Assembly: GCF_964275005.1 (NCBI RefSeq)
Contig: NW_027307674.1
Coordinates: 124,001 to 188,000, forward strand
DNA from: Diadema setosum
Lineage: Eukaryota > Echinodermata > Echinoidea > Diadematoida > Diadematidae
Reading direction: 5' to 3'
Length of the DNA: 64,000 bases
Shown: in pieces, positions 55,000 to 64,000 of the stretch
How the letters are laid out: the number at the start of each line of letters is the position of its first letter
Numbering within the stretch: position 1 is the first letter of the stretch
Notes under the pieces: model-generated
The model's input: the letters and a program-made list of their open reading frames with translations, nothing else
The model's database searches: none
What the model was told of the DNA's origin: nothing
Made by a program: the position numbers and the translations under genes

Positions 55000-55929
55000 A
55001 ATTAAAAAACAAAATAAGCTAAAAATAACCACAGTTCATACATTAATTCAGTAATAAAAATCGCTTGGATATAAAATTATTACAAAATGTAGCAGGTGCA
55101 GTTTTGAGAAAGCCAGAAGCTTGTTAGAAAAGAATGTACCCTTGAAAACAAATCATACACATATTTCAATTTAAACATTGAAATACTAAATCATAAAAGG
55201 AGCACAGAGAGAATAAAACATTAAAACAAGCACAAAATTAAAATTCACAAAAATTACCAATAACATCAAAGGAATAAGGAGAGAATAAAACATACTAAGA
55301 GAGGGAACAAAACAAATAAAACCACATGAAGTAAAGCAAACAAAACAAAACGAGGTATAGAACTAGACTACAAATATACGTGTTAATAGGATGAGAAAGC
55401 ATTATCGATTGCACCAGATGTAAAATACATAATTTAAAAAAAAATTTACTTCAAATTTCCTATTCTAACTAAAATGACGAGAAGGCAAGAGCATATCGAA
55501 GTTTTTTCTTGAAATTGTGCAGAGGCAGCCTTTTAAGATTTTCCGGAATTCCGGAGTTCCAAATATTAGATCCATGAAACCTTATCAACTGTTTTTGGGC
55601 ACGAGTTGTTTGGAAACAGAATGGATAAATATTAGATTGATGTCGTGTGTTTTTTGAGTGAATTTCATTACAACGTTTGAAATAATCCATAAAAATAGAT
55701 GGAAGTTTATTTTGAATAAACTTATACATAGAAATTCCAGTCTTATACAAAACCAAATCAAACAGAGATAAGACGCCGAAGCGTCGAAATAGATCATGTG
55801 TATGGGCACGATAAAGGAGCCAGTACAAAGACGAATAACCTGCTCTTGTAACACCACTAGTCTCTTTAAAAGGTAGGTAGGTGCACGACCCCATATGAGG
55901 TTACAGTAGTTATAGTAAGGTAATATAAA
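55000..55929 (-). mobile_element. LINE 3' end inserted in tandem unit 2
   Basis: Comparison with units 1 and 3 places the insertion between GATGAATTA and AAATCATATAAAGTATAC. The ORF2 C-terminus is readable in two frames: LFILPYYNYCNLIWGRAPTY and then SSLYWLLYRAHTHDLFRRFG, with FHGSNIWNSGIPENLKRLPL near the end. 5'-truncated, A-rich 3' end. Confidence 0.8.
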
Positions 55930-56003
55930 TAAATCATATAAAGTATACACACGCACCTTCCTATTTAACTTCCTTTCTTAAGTTTCTCAGTCTTTCAACG
56001 TCC

Positions 56004-56008
<5 letters not shown>

Positions 56009-56043
<35 letters not shown>
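56009..56043. repeat. Poly(T) run in unit 2
   Basis: About 35 T in a row where unit 1 has a shorter T-rich stretch; assembly length is unsure here. Confidence 0.9.
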
Positions 56044-56044
<1 letters not shown>

Positions 56045-56839
56045 TCTTTGCAAAACGAGGACACTGATAGGACCGGTTAGAACGGTTATTGACTTCGTAC
56101 GGTATAAGTGCAAAGCTATTCACAGAGTATACTCTATTCTAAGGATTATGTCTTACAGAGAATCATGCTCTCATTAATATACCTCACAAGAGTTATTGGA
56201 TAGACATCCGAACTCATGTCTGTCTCGTAAAAGTCCAGAGCATCATTCATGCCTAAACACAGTTATATAACTGTCCATATAAATCAGGCTTTACCGATGG
56301 ATTCATGCAGTGTAATATTTAGACAAACAGTTTGCACATCTACTTTATTTTCAACATTCAGGCAATAATTACAACATGATTATCCGAAATCAACGATCAC
56401 AATGACATGATTCTTCTTTTTTTTCTGTCTCATGAACATCAATGAGCCTATAGCATGAATTAGGGAAATAAACTTTTTTTTTCTTTTTTTTTTTTTTGCT
56501 TGATGTTGCTCGGTATGAGTTGTAATGTGCATGCGTGCTTGACCTCAAAAGTGAACAGTTAGAAGTGTTACCATACATATTTTTTCATATAAACATATAC
56601 ATACAACAAGCATGACAAGCGTAACATATGCAACTGCTCTTGCAATTTGCTAGCTACCTACTAACTGCTTCCTACTGACTGCTAATCCACCTCACCCCAC
56701 CTTCACCTCTACTGTGCCGTGGATCTATCACATGAGAATCGTGAAAATGATTATATATAATACACACACACACAGACACACACACGGACGCGGACATTTC
56801 AATTTCATTTTGTCAAATATGAAGTCAAGACCTCAAATA

Positions 56840-57157
56840 TGTTTGACCACAATAGGCATCGCTTTGGTCTTGGAATAACCAGCTTTGGTCAAGCTCAAAG
56901 ATTGAGGAAAATAGTATAAATAATATTTTCATATACATGTATGATGCCATGCTTACCACACCCTGCTCTGTGAAGTGAATTTTCACTCCATTTTCAAGTT
57001 GTCTTGTATCATTATAAAAAAAGATATGGCAATAACGATTTCCTAACTTAGTTTCCAAATATTTTTCATAAACGTGCTTTATTTTTTTTTTAAGTTTATG
57101 GTAATCGCAAACGCTACAAAATACACGTTTTGCGAACAATAAGCAAAACAAATACAA
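56840..57157 (-). pseudogene. Coding-like segment, unit 2
   Basis: Minus strand: FAKRVFCSVCDYHKLKKKIK, then YLETKLGNRYCHIFFYNDTR and QLENGVKIHFTEQGVV, followed by a GTAAGC and FELDQSWLFQDQSDA in another frame. Most open of the three copies. Function unknown. Confidence 0.3.
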
Positions 57158-57769
57158 AATAAATAGACAATAGACTCCCTAATGCACTATTTTAGTTACA
57201 GCCACACACCTAGCGGCACCCTACGCCGCGGCTCTGGTCTCTCACCCAAGGAACAAAAGACTCTGTGGGGGGAAAATTACAAACCAGCACTACAACACCA
57301 TGTACAGTACAATGTATCACAAATGCCACTCGTTTATACAGCGTCATTTAGCCTCATATTTGATGATAAATTCAAAACAACACGCATTAAAAGAAATCAT
57401 ATAAGTATACAAACGCACCTTTTTATTGAACTTTCTTTCTCAAGTTTCAGAAGTGTAACCATACATATTATACCAGAAGTGTTAGCGTACATATCATATC
57501 AACATATACATACAACCAGGGAGGTGAGACAAGTTTCCTCTCACCTCCCTGATACAACAAACGTAACATATGCAACTGCTCTTGCAATTTGCTAGCTATC
57601 TAGTAATCGTTCCAACTGCTTCGTATTTATACTGATTGCCCATCCACCTCTGCCCCACCCCATATCACTTTCACCTCCTGTGCCGTGGATCTATCACATG
57701 AAAATCATGAAAATGATTATAATAGTATACACTGTATATAAAATATATAAAAGTAGAAATATATATCTA

Positions 57770-57771
57770 TC

Positions 57772-57827
<56 letters not shown>

Positions 57828-57846
57828 TATAGATATATATATATAG
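57770..57846. repeat. (TA)n microsatellite in unit 3
   Basis: TA units broken by GTATAT and AGATAT variants. Confidence 0.9.
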
Positions 57847-57919
57847 ACACACGCACGGACGCGGACGTTTAAGTTTCATTTTGTCCATAAGAAGTCAAGA
57901 CCTCAAGAATGTTTGACTA

Positions 57920-58235
57920 CATCTAAAAGGCATCGCTTTGGTCTTGGAAAAACCAGCTCTGGTCATCAAAAGCTCCAAGATCAAGGAAGATGGCATAAAT
58001 ATATTTTCATACATGTATAATGTCATGCTTACCGCACCCTCTGATGTTTAATTTCACTCCAATTTCGAGTTGACTTGTATAATTCACACCAACAAAAATA
58101 ATGAAATATGGCAATAACCATTTCCCAATTTAGTTTAAATATTTTTCATTAACTTTTTTTTTTAGTTTACGGTAATCGGAAACGGTACAAAATACACGAT
58201 TAGCGAAACATAAGAAAACAAAATACACAATACAT
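57920..58235 (-). pseudogene. Coding-like segment, unit 3, more decayed
   Basis: Aligns with the other two (RVFCTVSDYRKLKKK, then SQLEIGVKLNIRGCG), but has stops, for example after YLN, and lost the CAG acceptor pattern. Decay in this copy argues that the unit as a whole is not under strong selection. Confidence 0.3.
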
Positions 58236-58705
58236 AGACTATAAACTCTCTAACGCACTATATAGTTACAGCCACACACCCAGAGGGGACCCTTCGCCTC
58301 AGCTCTGGTCTCCCACGCACGGAACGCCAGCCTCTGTCAGTCTGTCTTAAAACATTATTGTCAACCCATGTGTACTATACGTAACTTGCCACATAAAAGT
58401 GAAATTAACGCCAAAGCGTAGAAATATACAATGTACTTGCATTCGATGAATAAAGCAATAATTTGAGGTCAGCCCATAATTACTTTTAACGTGCTGTGGC
58501 TAGGTGTCCCATGCCGCTACTCATTCTCCTGTTTGAGATTCTACTCTGCTAAACTGAAAAACGTTTGTATTTACCCTGCAGTTCTTACCACAATAACTCA
58601 CGCAGTAAGGTAATTGGCCCTACGAATTTGGTTGGCTGGGAGGAAAATCATCCGATAACGGTTCATTGCAAATTCATGGCACACGAAATTCCTCTTGCTG
58701 GCGAA

Positions 58706-59050
58706 TAGGGAGTTTCCGCTACACGACGGGAAGACCGAGAGTACGCGGAAGCCATCAGCTGTGATAGTCCCCGTACTCGGACTCCTGTCCCCACGGGTAA
58801 ACAGTTTCGCTTTCCTGTACAGGATGGAGGCGTATGGACAAGATCGCTGATAATTTTTATGATTGACTGGCTGGCTGGCTGGCTGGCTGGTTCACTCGCT
58901 GCCCAGCATCGGGTCCGAACGCTATTTTGGCCGATACCGTACTCGTTTTCCCCAGGACGGGACGTTTGTCAGCATTGATCATGCGCAGAAGCAAATTTTG
59001 CTAAAGGCATGCTCAACTCCCGGTCGCGTCGTGCTTTCGAATACTCCCTA
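58706..59050. mobile_element. 345-bp MITE with TAGGGAGT ends
   Basis: TAGGGAGTTTCCG at the left and its near complement CGAATACTCCCTA at the right, followed inside by CACGACG in both. The interior holds a (CTGG)n run at 58,867-58,891. No frame of interest. Confidence 0.6.
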
Positions 59051-59152
59051 ATATGTCACGGCGTGACACTCATTGTTCTCATCGTCTATCATCTACTTTA
59101 ATGTCTGCGACGTACATCGAGGATAGGATTACGAGGTCGTAGACTTGTCGGA

Positions 59153-59696
59153 CAGTGGGACCTCGATTATCCGGCCATTGATTAACCGGATTCTCTGTCA
59201 TCAGGACGTCGACTGGCTGACATATCTTGTTATATTTTGTTGCATTATTAGTGCCAGTAACACTGAAAACGAACACAAGTTCAACCATTATCGTGCGAAT
59301 ACACGGCGGGACATCTTCCAATCATTGCAGCGGACTGTATCTTTTAAAGCCAGTTCGTGAGACGATGTCAAAGACTTTATGGCGCGCTTGTCACTGGCAC
59401 TGAGTGCGCAGCAGTGGTTACAGTATAACTGTCGATCCCATTATTGGTCAATATCAATCATAGAAACATTATACGTGAAGGGATATCTTACTCATATTTC
59501 GTTTCATTTTAGTATCAATTGATTAGATATGAAACATGCAGATAATTGTAATATTAGTGAATTGGTAAATAATATCAGTAATAGCACAATATGCTGGAAA
59601 GTGCTGTGTTGAGCATATATCTCGTATCCGGTCAAATCGATTATCGCTGATGCCTGCTGTCGGTCCCATCGTGGCCGGATATTGGAGGTCCTACTG
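59153..59696. mobile_element. pogo/Tigger-like non-autonomous element
   Basis: CAGTGGGACCTCGATTATCC then GGCCA at the left; the right end in reverse reads CAGTAGGACCTCCAATATCC then GGCCA. CAGT-AACCTC-ATCCGG-type ends are typical of pogo/Tigger elements. No DDE transposase frame inside. Confidence 0.7.
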
Positions 59697-59849
59697 TACT
59701 TGGCACTGTCTTTTTATCCATCATGTCCATTGGGTAATAAACCTCGACATTAATATCATTCAACGAAAAATCATTCTTACGCTCCCCTTTCTACCCTCAT
59801 TTGCCCATTTAGGAACTTTATTTTCTTTTATTTCGGTTAAGTATCACAC

Positions 59850-60045
59850 CTCCCCTCCCACCTACACACACACACACATGGGTACCTAATCTTATGTCTG
59901 TACCTCCAGACGAAAACACTGTTTGCTGTAACTGGACTGGAAAATTGTTAAAATCTACTCCAAACTGGCAAGATGTAGACCATCCATCATACCCGACTTC
60001 ACTATCACACAGACCTAATCGGTTATAAAAGAGGTATAACATGTC
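59850..60045 (-). other. Unrecognised coding-like stretch 3' of gene C
   Basis: Minus strand reads NRLGLCDSEVGYDGWSTSCQ then FGVDFNNFPVQLQQTVFSSG before running into a (CA)n repeat. It lies past the gene C stop, so it is not part of that protein. Family unknown. Confidence 0.2.
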
Positions 60046-60360
60046 GTTCTAAATGGGTGGGGCTTCTAGAATATATAAAACAAATGATTACAAAAGTGCA
60101 CTGGGACAACTAACAACTGAAGTCCCCAAAATATGACTGAATTAACCACTGACATAATAAACAGCATCCAAACCAATCATGATTGTATATAACCCCTTTC
60201 CCTCTTCATTTAGCGGGGTTCTTACAATCAGTGAGAATTGCCATCTTGCCATAAACAACACGATGCTCTCTTCGGACCACAACATATTTTCCTACATTTT
60301 CATGGTAGACAAAGTTATCAGGACTGAGTTGACAATAAAAGACAGGCATGAAATGTTGGA

Positions 60361-60701
60361 TTACATTACATTGCACCAGCTGTCATCTTTTGATTTAGAT
60401 TCTTCTACTCGTGCGGGGCGAGGCGGAGAGGGGGAACGTTTTGGCTTGGGCTTCTCGATAATAATCTCCTCGTTCTTAATAGCTAGATTGTAGGCATTCT
60501 GATCGCAAGTCTTCAGAGTCGTCCACAGAAACTGCAGCAGCTCGATGTCCTTCTCGACGTCTTCCTCGTGACTATCCTCTCTATAATTTGCCAACAAAAG
60601 GATTCTTTTTTCGTCGCCGACGAAGTGTTTGACACTCTGGACTACATTCCTGGGGTTTTGGTATTCATCCCTGTGAGTTACGACGAGCAGTGGTGAAGAC
60701 G
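60361..60701 (-). CDS. Gene C last exon with CNVM CaaX box
   Basis: 341 nt ending in a stop. SSPLLVVTHRDEYQNP is the G4 strand; LLQFLWTTLKTCDQNAYNL matches gene B almost fully. Three residues out of four of the CaaX box (C, V, M) are kept although the tail before it has diverged and changed length, which suggests selection on the terminus. Confidence 0.88.
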
Positions 60702-62601
60702 CTGCGGGGAAATTCAAGAGACATCTTGAGTGGAGATTGCGTAATGTCCCGAAATTGACGCAAGCAAATTTTTGATATCGCGCAAAGTGATCCAAAGTAA
60801 AAGCAAGTACGATCTTTAATCAATAGCCTCAAAACCTATTTCTTTCCATCTTTGTTCAACTTCGGGACAGTGTGACGGATGCATATTAAAAGGGAAGCTT
60901 CAAAAGATAAGTCGAGATGGAGGGTCTACTCGTAAAGCACACACCAACTTTAATATCATACACACACAACAACAACCACTTGCCAACTTTTCTTGGCAAA
61001 GAGGGTTTTTTTATTTAATAACTATTGTAAATGAAAAAATGAATGAATAAATAGGAACGTCACATACACACACACACACACACACACACATACAGCATGA
61101 ATAAATCGTAAATTATATAGAATACATGTGTGCCTTTATGCATATAATACATTTATATGAACGTGTATTTTGTGTGTGTGTTTGCGTTGACTAATGTGAG
61201 ATAAAGTGTGGGATGAAAAGAGATGAAAAAGTCTCTGAGTCATAGTTGCACAATGATTTGAGAGTTTGGCACTCCATCCATCTGATCATTATCTTTGTAT
61301 GTTCCAAATTTGTCGCCATATATATGACTGAAGCGCCTAATTATTCAAATTTCACGAGTATACGATCTTTATTCATCGAAGTAGCTGTGTCTCGTCACCA
61401 CAGCTCAACAAGATACAGATTATTTGACTTCAATGTTTACATAATTGTACCTAAATATAGAAAGAACAAAATAAACGTACCATGAATTTTCTTCACCTCT
61501 TGGAAGAAGTGATGGATGAATTTGTTAGCTTCAAGCTCGCCAATCTCCCTGCAAATGAAAGCAAGATTTTTTTTTTTATTTATGACACAATGTACGAATA
61601 ACTAACTCTTCATGACAGAGAAATAAATCAAAATCATTTTTATCGAAATCTTATAACAACCAAACTATGTTCGCTTAATCATGTCAATAAAGTCACCATT
61701 TCTATATAGCCATTAAGTATATGTATATATATATATATGTGTGTGTGTATGTGTGTGTGTTTGTGTGTGTGTTTGTTTAATTAGAGAAAAATAATCTGTC
61801 AAACACAAGTCCTCCTCAGAGGTTATTCCACCATATATACCATTGTGTCTAGTCTCTCCTTCTTTAATGTCAGCTCTCCTGCATTCTTGCAGGTATGATA
61901 AAAAGAATGAATAATTTCAAGCTTTTTTTTTTAAACGAATACAAAGAAGGAGCATTTTTTTATGTGTGGACTAAGGGAGTTCCAGAATCTTGGACCTGTA
62001 TAAATAAATGTCTTGTTTGGTAACTATGATATGTCAGGTTACGAGGAAACATAGAATCAAATATAAGCGGAAGACAGATGTTATTATAACTATACATAAA
62101 TTGTCCTAAAGGAAATAAGAACAAGTCTTTAATTGTCAAAATCTTATTTTCAAAAAAACAAAGAAGCCGTATGAATGCCTTCTTTTTTAACAATAAAACC
62201 CTATCTAATAATGTTTGATGCGTGTTTCCCCATGCTAAATATCCGTAATTTAAATAAGGTAATATCAAAGACGAATACAGTATAAATAATGAGTGTTGGG
62301 GAAGAAACAATTTAAACCTATTATTGACGCCTATATTGCGTGAAATAATTTTACAAAAATAATCTATATGAAATTTCCAAGAAAGTTTATCATCTACTGT
62401 AATTCCAAGAAATTTTGTACATGAAACACTTTCTAAAACAGTATCATCAAAATAAATATCCATATTCAAATTATCTAAAGTGTTGCTAAAAACATATACT
62501 TGTTTTTATTAATATTCAGGGACAGCTTATTAGCTTGTATCCAATCACGTAAATTTTGTAACTCCGAATTTACTGTGTGCACAAGGATATTTGGATCTTC
62601 A

Positions 62602-62635
<34 letters not shown>

Positions 62636-63699
62636 ATTTGAGTCATCGGCGAAAAGTATGAATGATAACACTTGGGAGAAAGCACAAAAATCATTAATAT
62701 AAACAATAAACAACAACGGCCCCAATATACTGCCTTATGGCACGCCATCAATTAATTCTCTCATATCAGAGTTATAATTGTTTATTGAAACATATTGTTT
62801 ACGATCAGTTTGATAACTCCTGAACCACTCCATGGCCTTCCCACGTATACCATAGTGGGACAACTTATAAAGCAATATATTATGATTAATAGTGTCGAAG
62901 GCCTTGGAGAAGTCCAGGAAGAGACCGATCAAATAAGAGTGATTATCTAAAGCATGTGCTACTTTATCAATGAAATAAAAAAATGCAACTGTTAATTTAC
63001 GTTTTTGCAATTATTACAAATATGTTCTGCTCATACATTGCATATATAATTTGTATAGAATATGAGGCAAAATAACACGGATGTAAAAGTCATCACGACT
63101 TTTTTTTTAATGAAATGTGCGTTTTCTGCGATTTGAATCTTATGAATATCGCATGCTCAATGTTATGTTTAACCTCGACAGCTGTTCACTGTAACTGTAA
63201 GTATGTCGTTGAAATATTGGGGGATTTCCGTAAGTACGTACTATCTGAAAACACACTTAACCTATCGCGAGTTGAAAGTTTACAGCAATTTATGTCATCC
63301 TGTCCTACCTATGGCAGCAACTAATAGATAAGATTAGTTCAGACTTCGGTTTCACAAAAGGAAGCAGCCTTAGGATTCTTTTTTTATTGATCCGGTATAG
63401 AGTGCATCACGAATTTACATTGTACTTTCAAAATTCGTATGCTTGGTATAACAATAGTGCATAAGCCTATAATATAGGTTGTATTATAGACTTATACCAA
63501 ATAACAAATAGAGTGAATTCTAACATACTCCATTTTTGTCTAATCATTTCGAATACATGTAAATGCATGTAGGATCTCCGTCTTTTACTTTCTAGGGGAT
63601 GTTTAACTCACGTTTTGTGGTATACTAAGATGGCGGCGTGGCATTCTTTAGACTTGTCTTTCACTATCTTATGTTCCGTGTCCATGCTTCTGCAACCAT
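60361..63699 (-). CDS. Gene C: 3' part of a third Ig-receptor GTPase paralogue
   Basis: Three exons of a third copy, entering from the right edge: 63,612-63,699, 61,481-61,548 and 60,361-60,701. They equal gene B in phase and, for the first two, in length (88 and 68 nt). The protein reads from GCRSMDTEHKIVKDK through ECHAAILVYHKT, then EIGELEANKFIHHFFQEVKK, then SPLLVVTHRDE (G4 as T-H-R-D), ILLLANYREDSH, and ends in SWCNVM, again a CaaX box. The tail is richer in Arg, Ser and Pro (PKPKRSPSPPRPARVEESKS). Ectodomain, TM and P-loop exons should lie beyond base 64,000. A LINE is inserted in the intron between the first two exons. No break is seen in these exons. Confidence 0.82.
61060..61092. repeat. 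(CA)n microsatellite in a gene C intron
   Basis: About 15 CA units; a (TG)n tract lies at 61,738-61,772. Confidence 0.9.
61481..61548 (-). CDS. Gene C GTPase small helical exon
   Basis: 68 nt, acceptor ATTTGCAG, donor G|GTACGT. It encodes EIGELEANKFIHHFFQEVKK followed by IH. Same size and phases as gene B 38,416-38,483. Confidence 0.82.
61915..63012 (-). mobile_element. LINE (CR1/Jockey group) in a gene C intron
   Basis: Minus strand, 5'-truncated. The RT palm LIGLFLDFSKAFDTINHNIL and HYGIRGKAMEWFRSY lie at 62,735-63,010; the catalytic SFILFADDSNVF near 62,640-62,690; a long A run on the plus strand (62,607-62,634) interrupts the frame. The C-terminal part (FLGITVDDKLSWKFHIDYF, LILPYLNYGYLAWGNTHQ) is at 61,960-62,469. 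Inserted between gene C exons at 61,548 and 63,612, in sense. Confidence 0.88.
63612..63699 (-). CDS. Gene C GTPase middle exon
   Basis: 88 nt, acceptor after a run of T and CAG, donor AC|GTGAGT. It encodes GCRSMDTEHKIVKDKSKE and CHAAILVYHKT. Same size and phases as 39,414-39,501. Confidence 0.85.
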
Positions 63700-64000
63700 C
63701 TGAAAAAAAAAACACAAAAATCAGTATGGACTATACGTGTTGATATTATTAAAGCCACTAATACAAATGTTTGGTTCAAACATCTTATCTATACGTGCTG
63801 CAATAATTGGCGCAACGATGAAAATGATGTGCATACATGCTAACATGTGTATGTTCATCGTGTAATATCAAATGGGTTAGTCAAATACCGGTAAGTGATT
63901 GGCTAAACACAGTCACGTGATGGAGGCACATTCAGTATGTTCGCCCATGGGCAGAACATTTCGTAATGTTCTCCCATGGGAAAACATTTTCACGTAACAA

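Larger units (their letters stand above)
53080..58345. repeat. Three tandem duplicated units (~1.05 to 2.35 kb)
   Basis: Units begin at about 53,085, 54,943 and 57,296 with ACCATGTACAGTA, ATCACAAATGC and TTTAGCC, and end with AGCTCTGGTCT-type sequence. Shared blocks in order: CTTTCT(C/T)AAGTTTC, ACTCATGTCTGTCTCGTAA, CATATGCAACTGCTCTTGCA, TGTGCCGTGGATC, ATCGCTTTGGTCTT and the TGCTTACC-GCACCCT region. Unit 1 has two hAT MITEs, unit 2 a LINE, and unit 3 lacks the middle. Confidence 0.8.

Overview
The window looks like AT-rich nuclear DNA of an invertebrate deuterostome, most likely an echinoderm. The reasons are genes split into small exons with GT-AG introns, many terminal-inverted-repeat elements, a foldback element with minisatellite arms (as in sea urchin TU elements), CR1/Jockey-type LINE fragments and tRNA-derived SINE pieces. 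I cannot name the species.

The main content is a tandem, minus-strand family of what looks like a new kind of immune-type receptor. Joining exons at GT-AG sites with phase kept throughout gives one complete gene (gene B, 48,568 down to 36,614, ten exons, 572 codons before the stop). Its product is a signal peptide, a V-set Ig domain, a C1-set Ig domain, one transmembrane helix, a short W-K-P juxtamembrane exon, a cytosolic P-loop GTPase domain of the IFI44/IFI44L type (GQMSAGKS, DNRG, THGD), a Lys/Pro/Glu-rich tail and a C-terminal CSVM CaaX box. Gene A (27,229/24,098 down to 1,566 and past the left edge) has the same order: signal, V, C1, TM, juxtamembrane, P-loop exon and G2/G3 exon. It has two candidate signal-peptide exons. 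Gene C (63,699 down to 60,361, running in from the right edge) keeps the last three exons and ends in CNVM. The three copies differ in sequence but match in exon length and phase.

Layout: 1-15.3 kb gene A exons with a nested TTAA-flanked palindromic element (2.4-4.1 kb), a GATAAAC palindrome array (7.5-7.9 kb), a LINE (8.1-11.3 kb) and X-box-bearing tandem repeats (12 kb). 15.3-24 kb long gene A intron with a foldback element (16.8-18.7 kb), a TTAA MITE (20 kb) and a MITE with an 8-bp target duplication (22.4 kb). 24-27.2 kb the two signal exons and a TIR element. 27.5-36.6 kb intergenic repeats: SINE, a second TTAA MITE, tandem repeats and a 74-bp hairpin. 36.6-48.6 kb gene B. 48.6-60.3 kb intergenic: LINE 3' ends, a possible solo LTR, three tandem ~1-2.3 kb units with MITE and LINE insertions, and two further TIR elements. 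60.4-63.7 kb gene C with a LINE in an intron.

Proposed working of the genes (inference): each receptor would bind a ligand through V-C1 ectodomains and pass the signal to, or be controlled by, its own cytosolic IFI44-like GTPase, which would be held to the membrane twice, by the helix and by the prenylated tail. In vertebrates IFI44 proteins are soluble interferon-induced GTPases; I know of no described Ig-receptor fusion.
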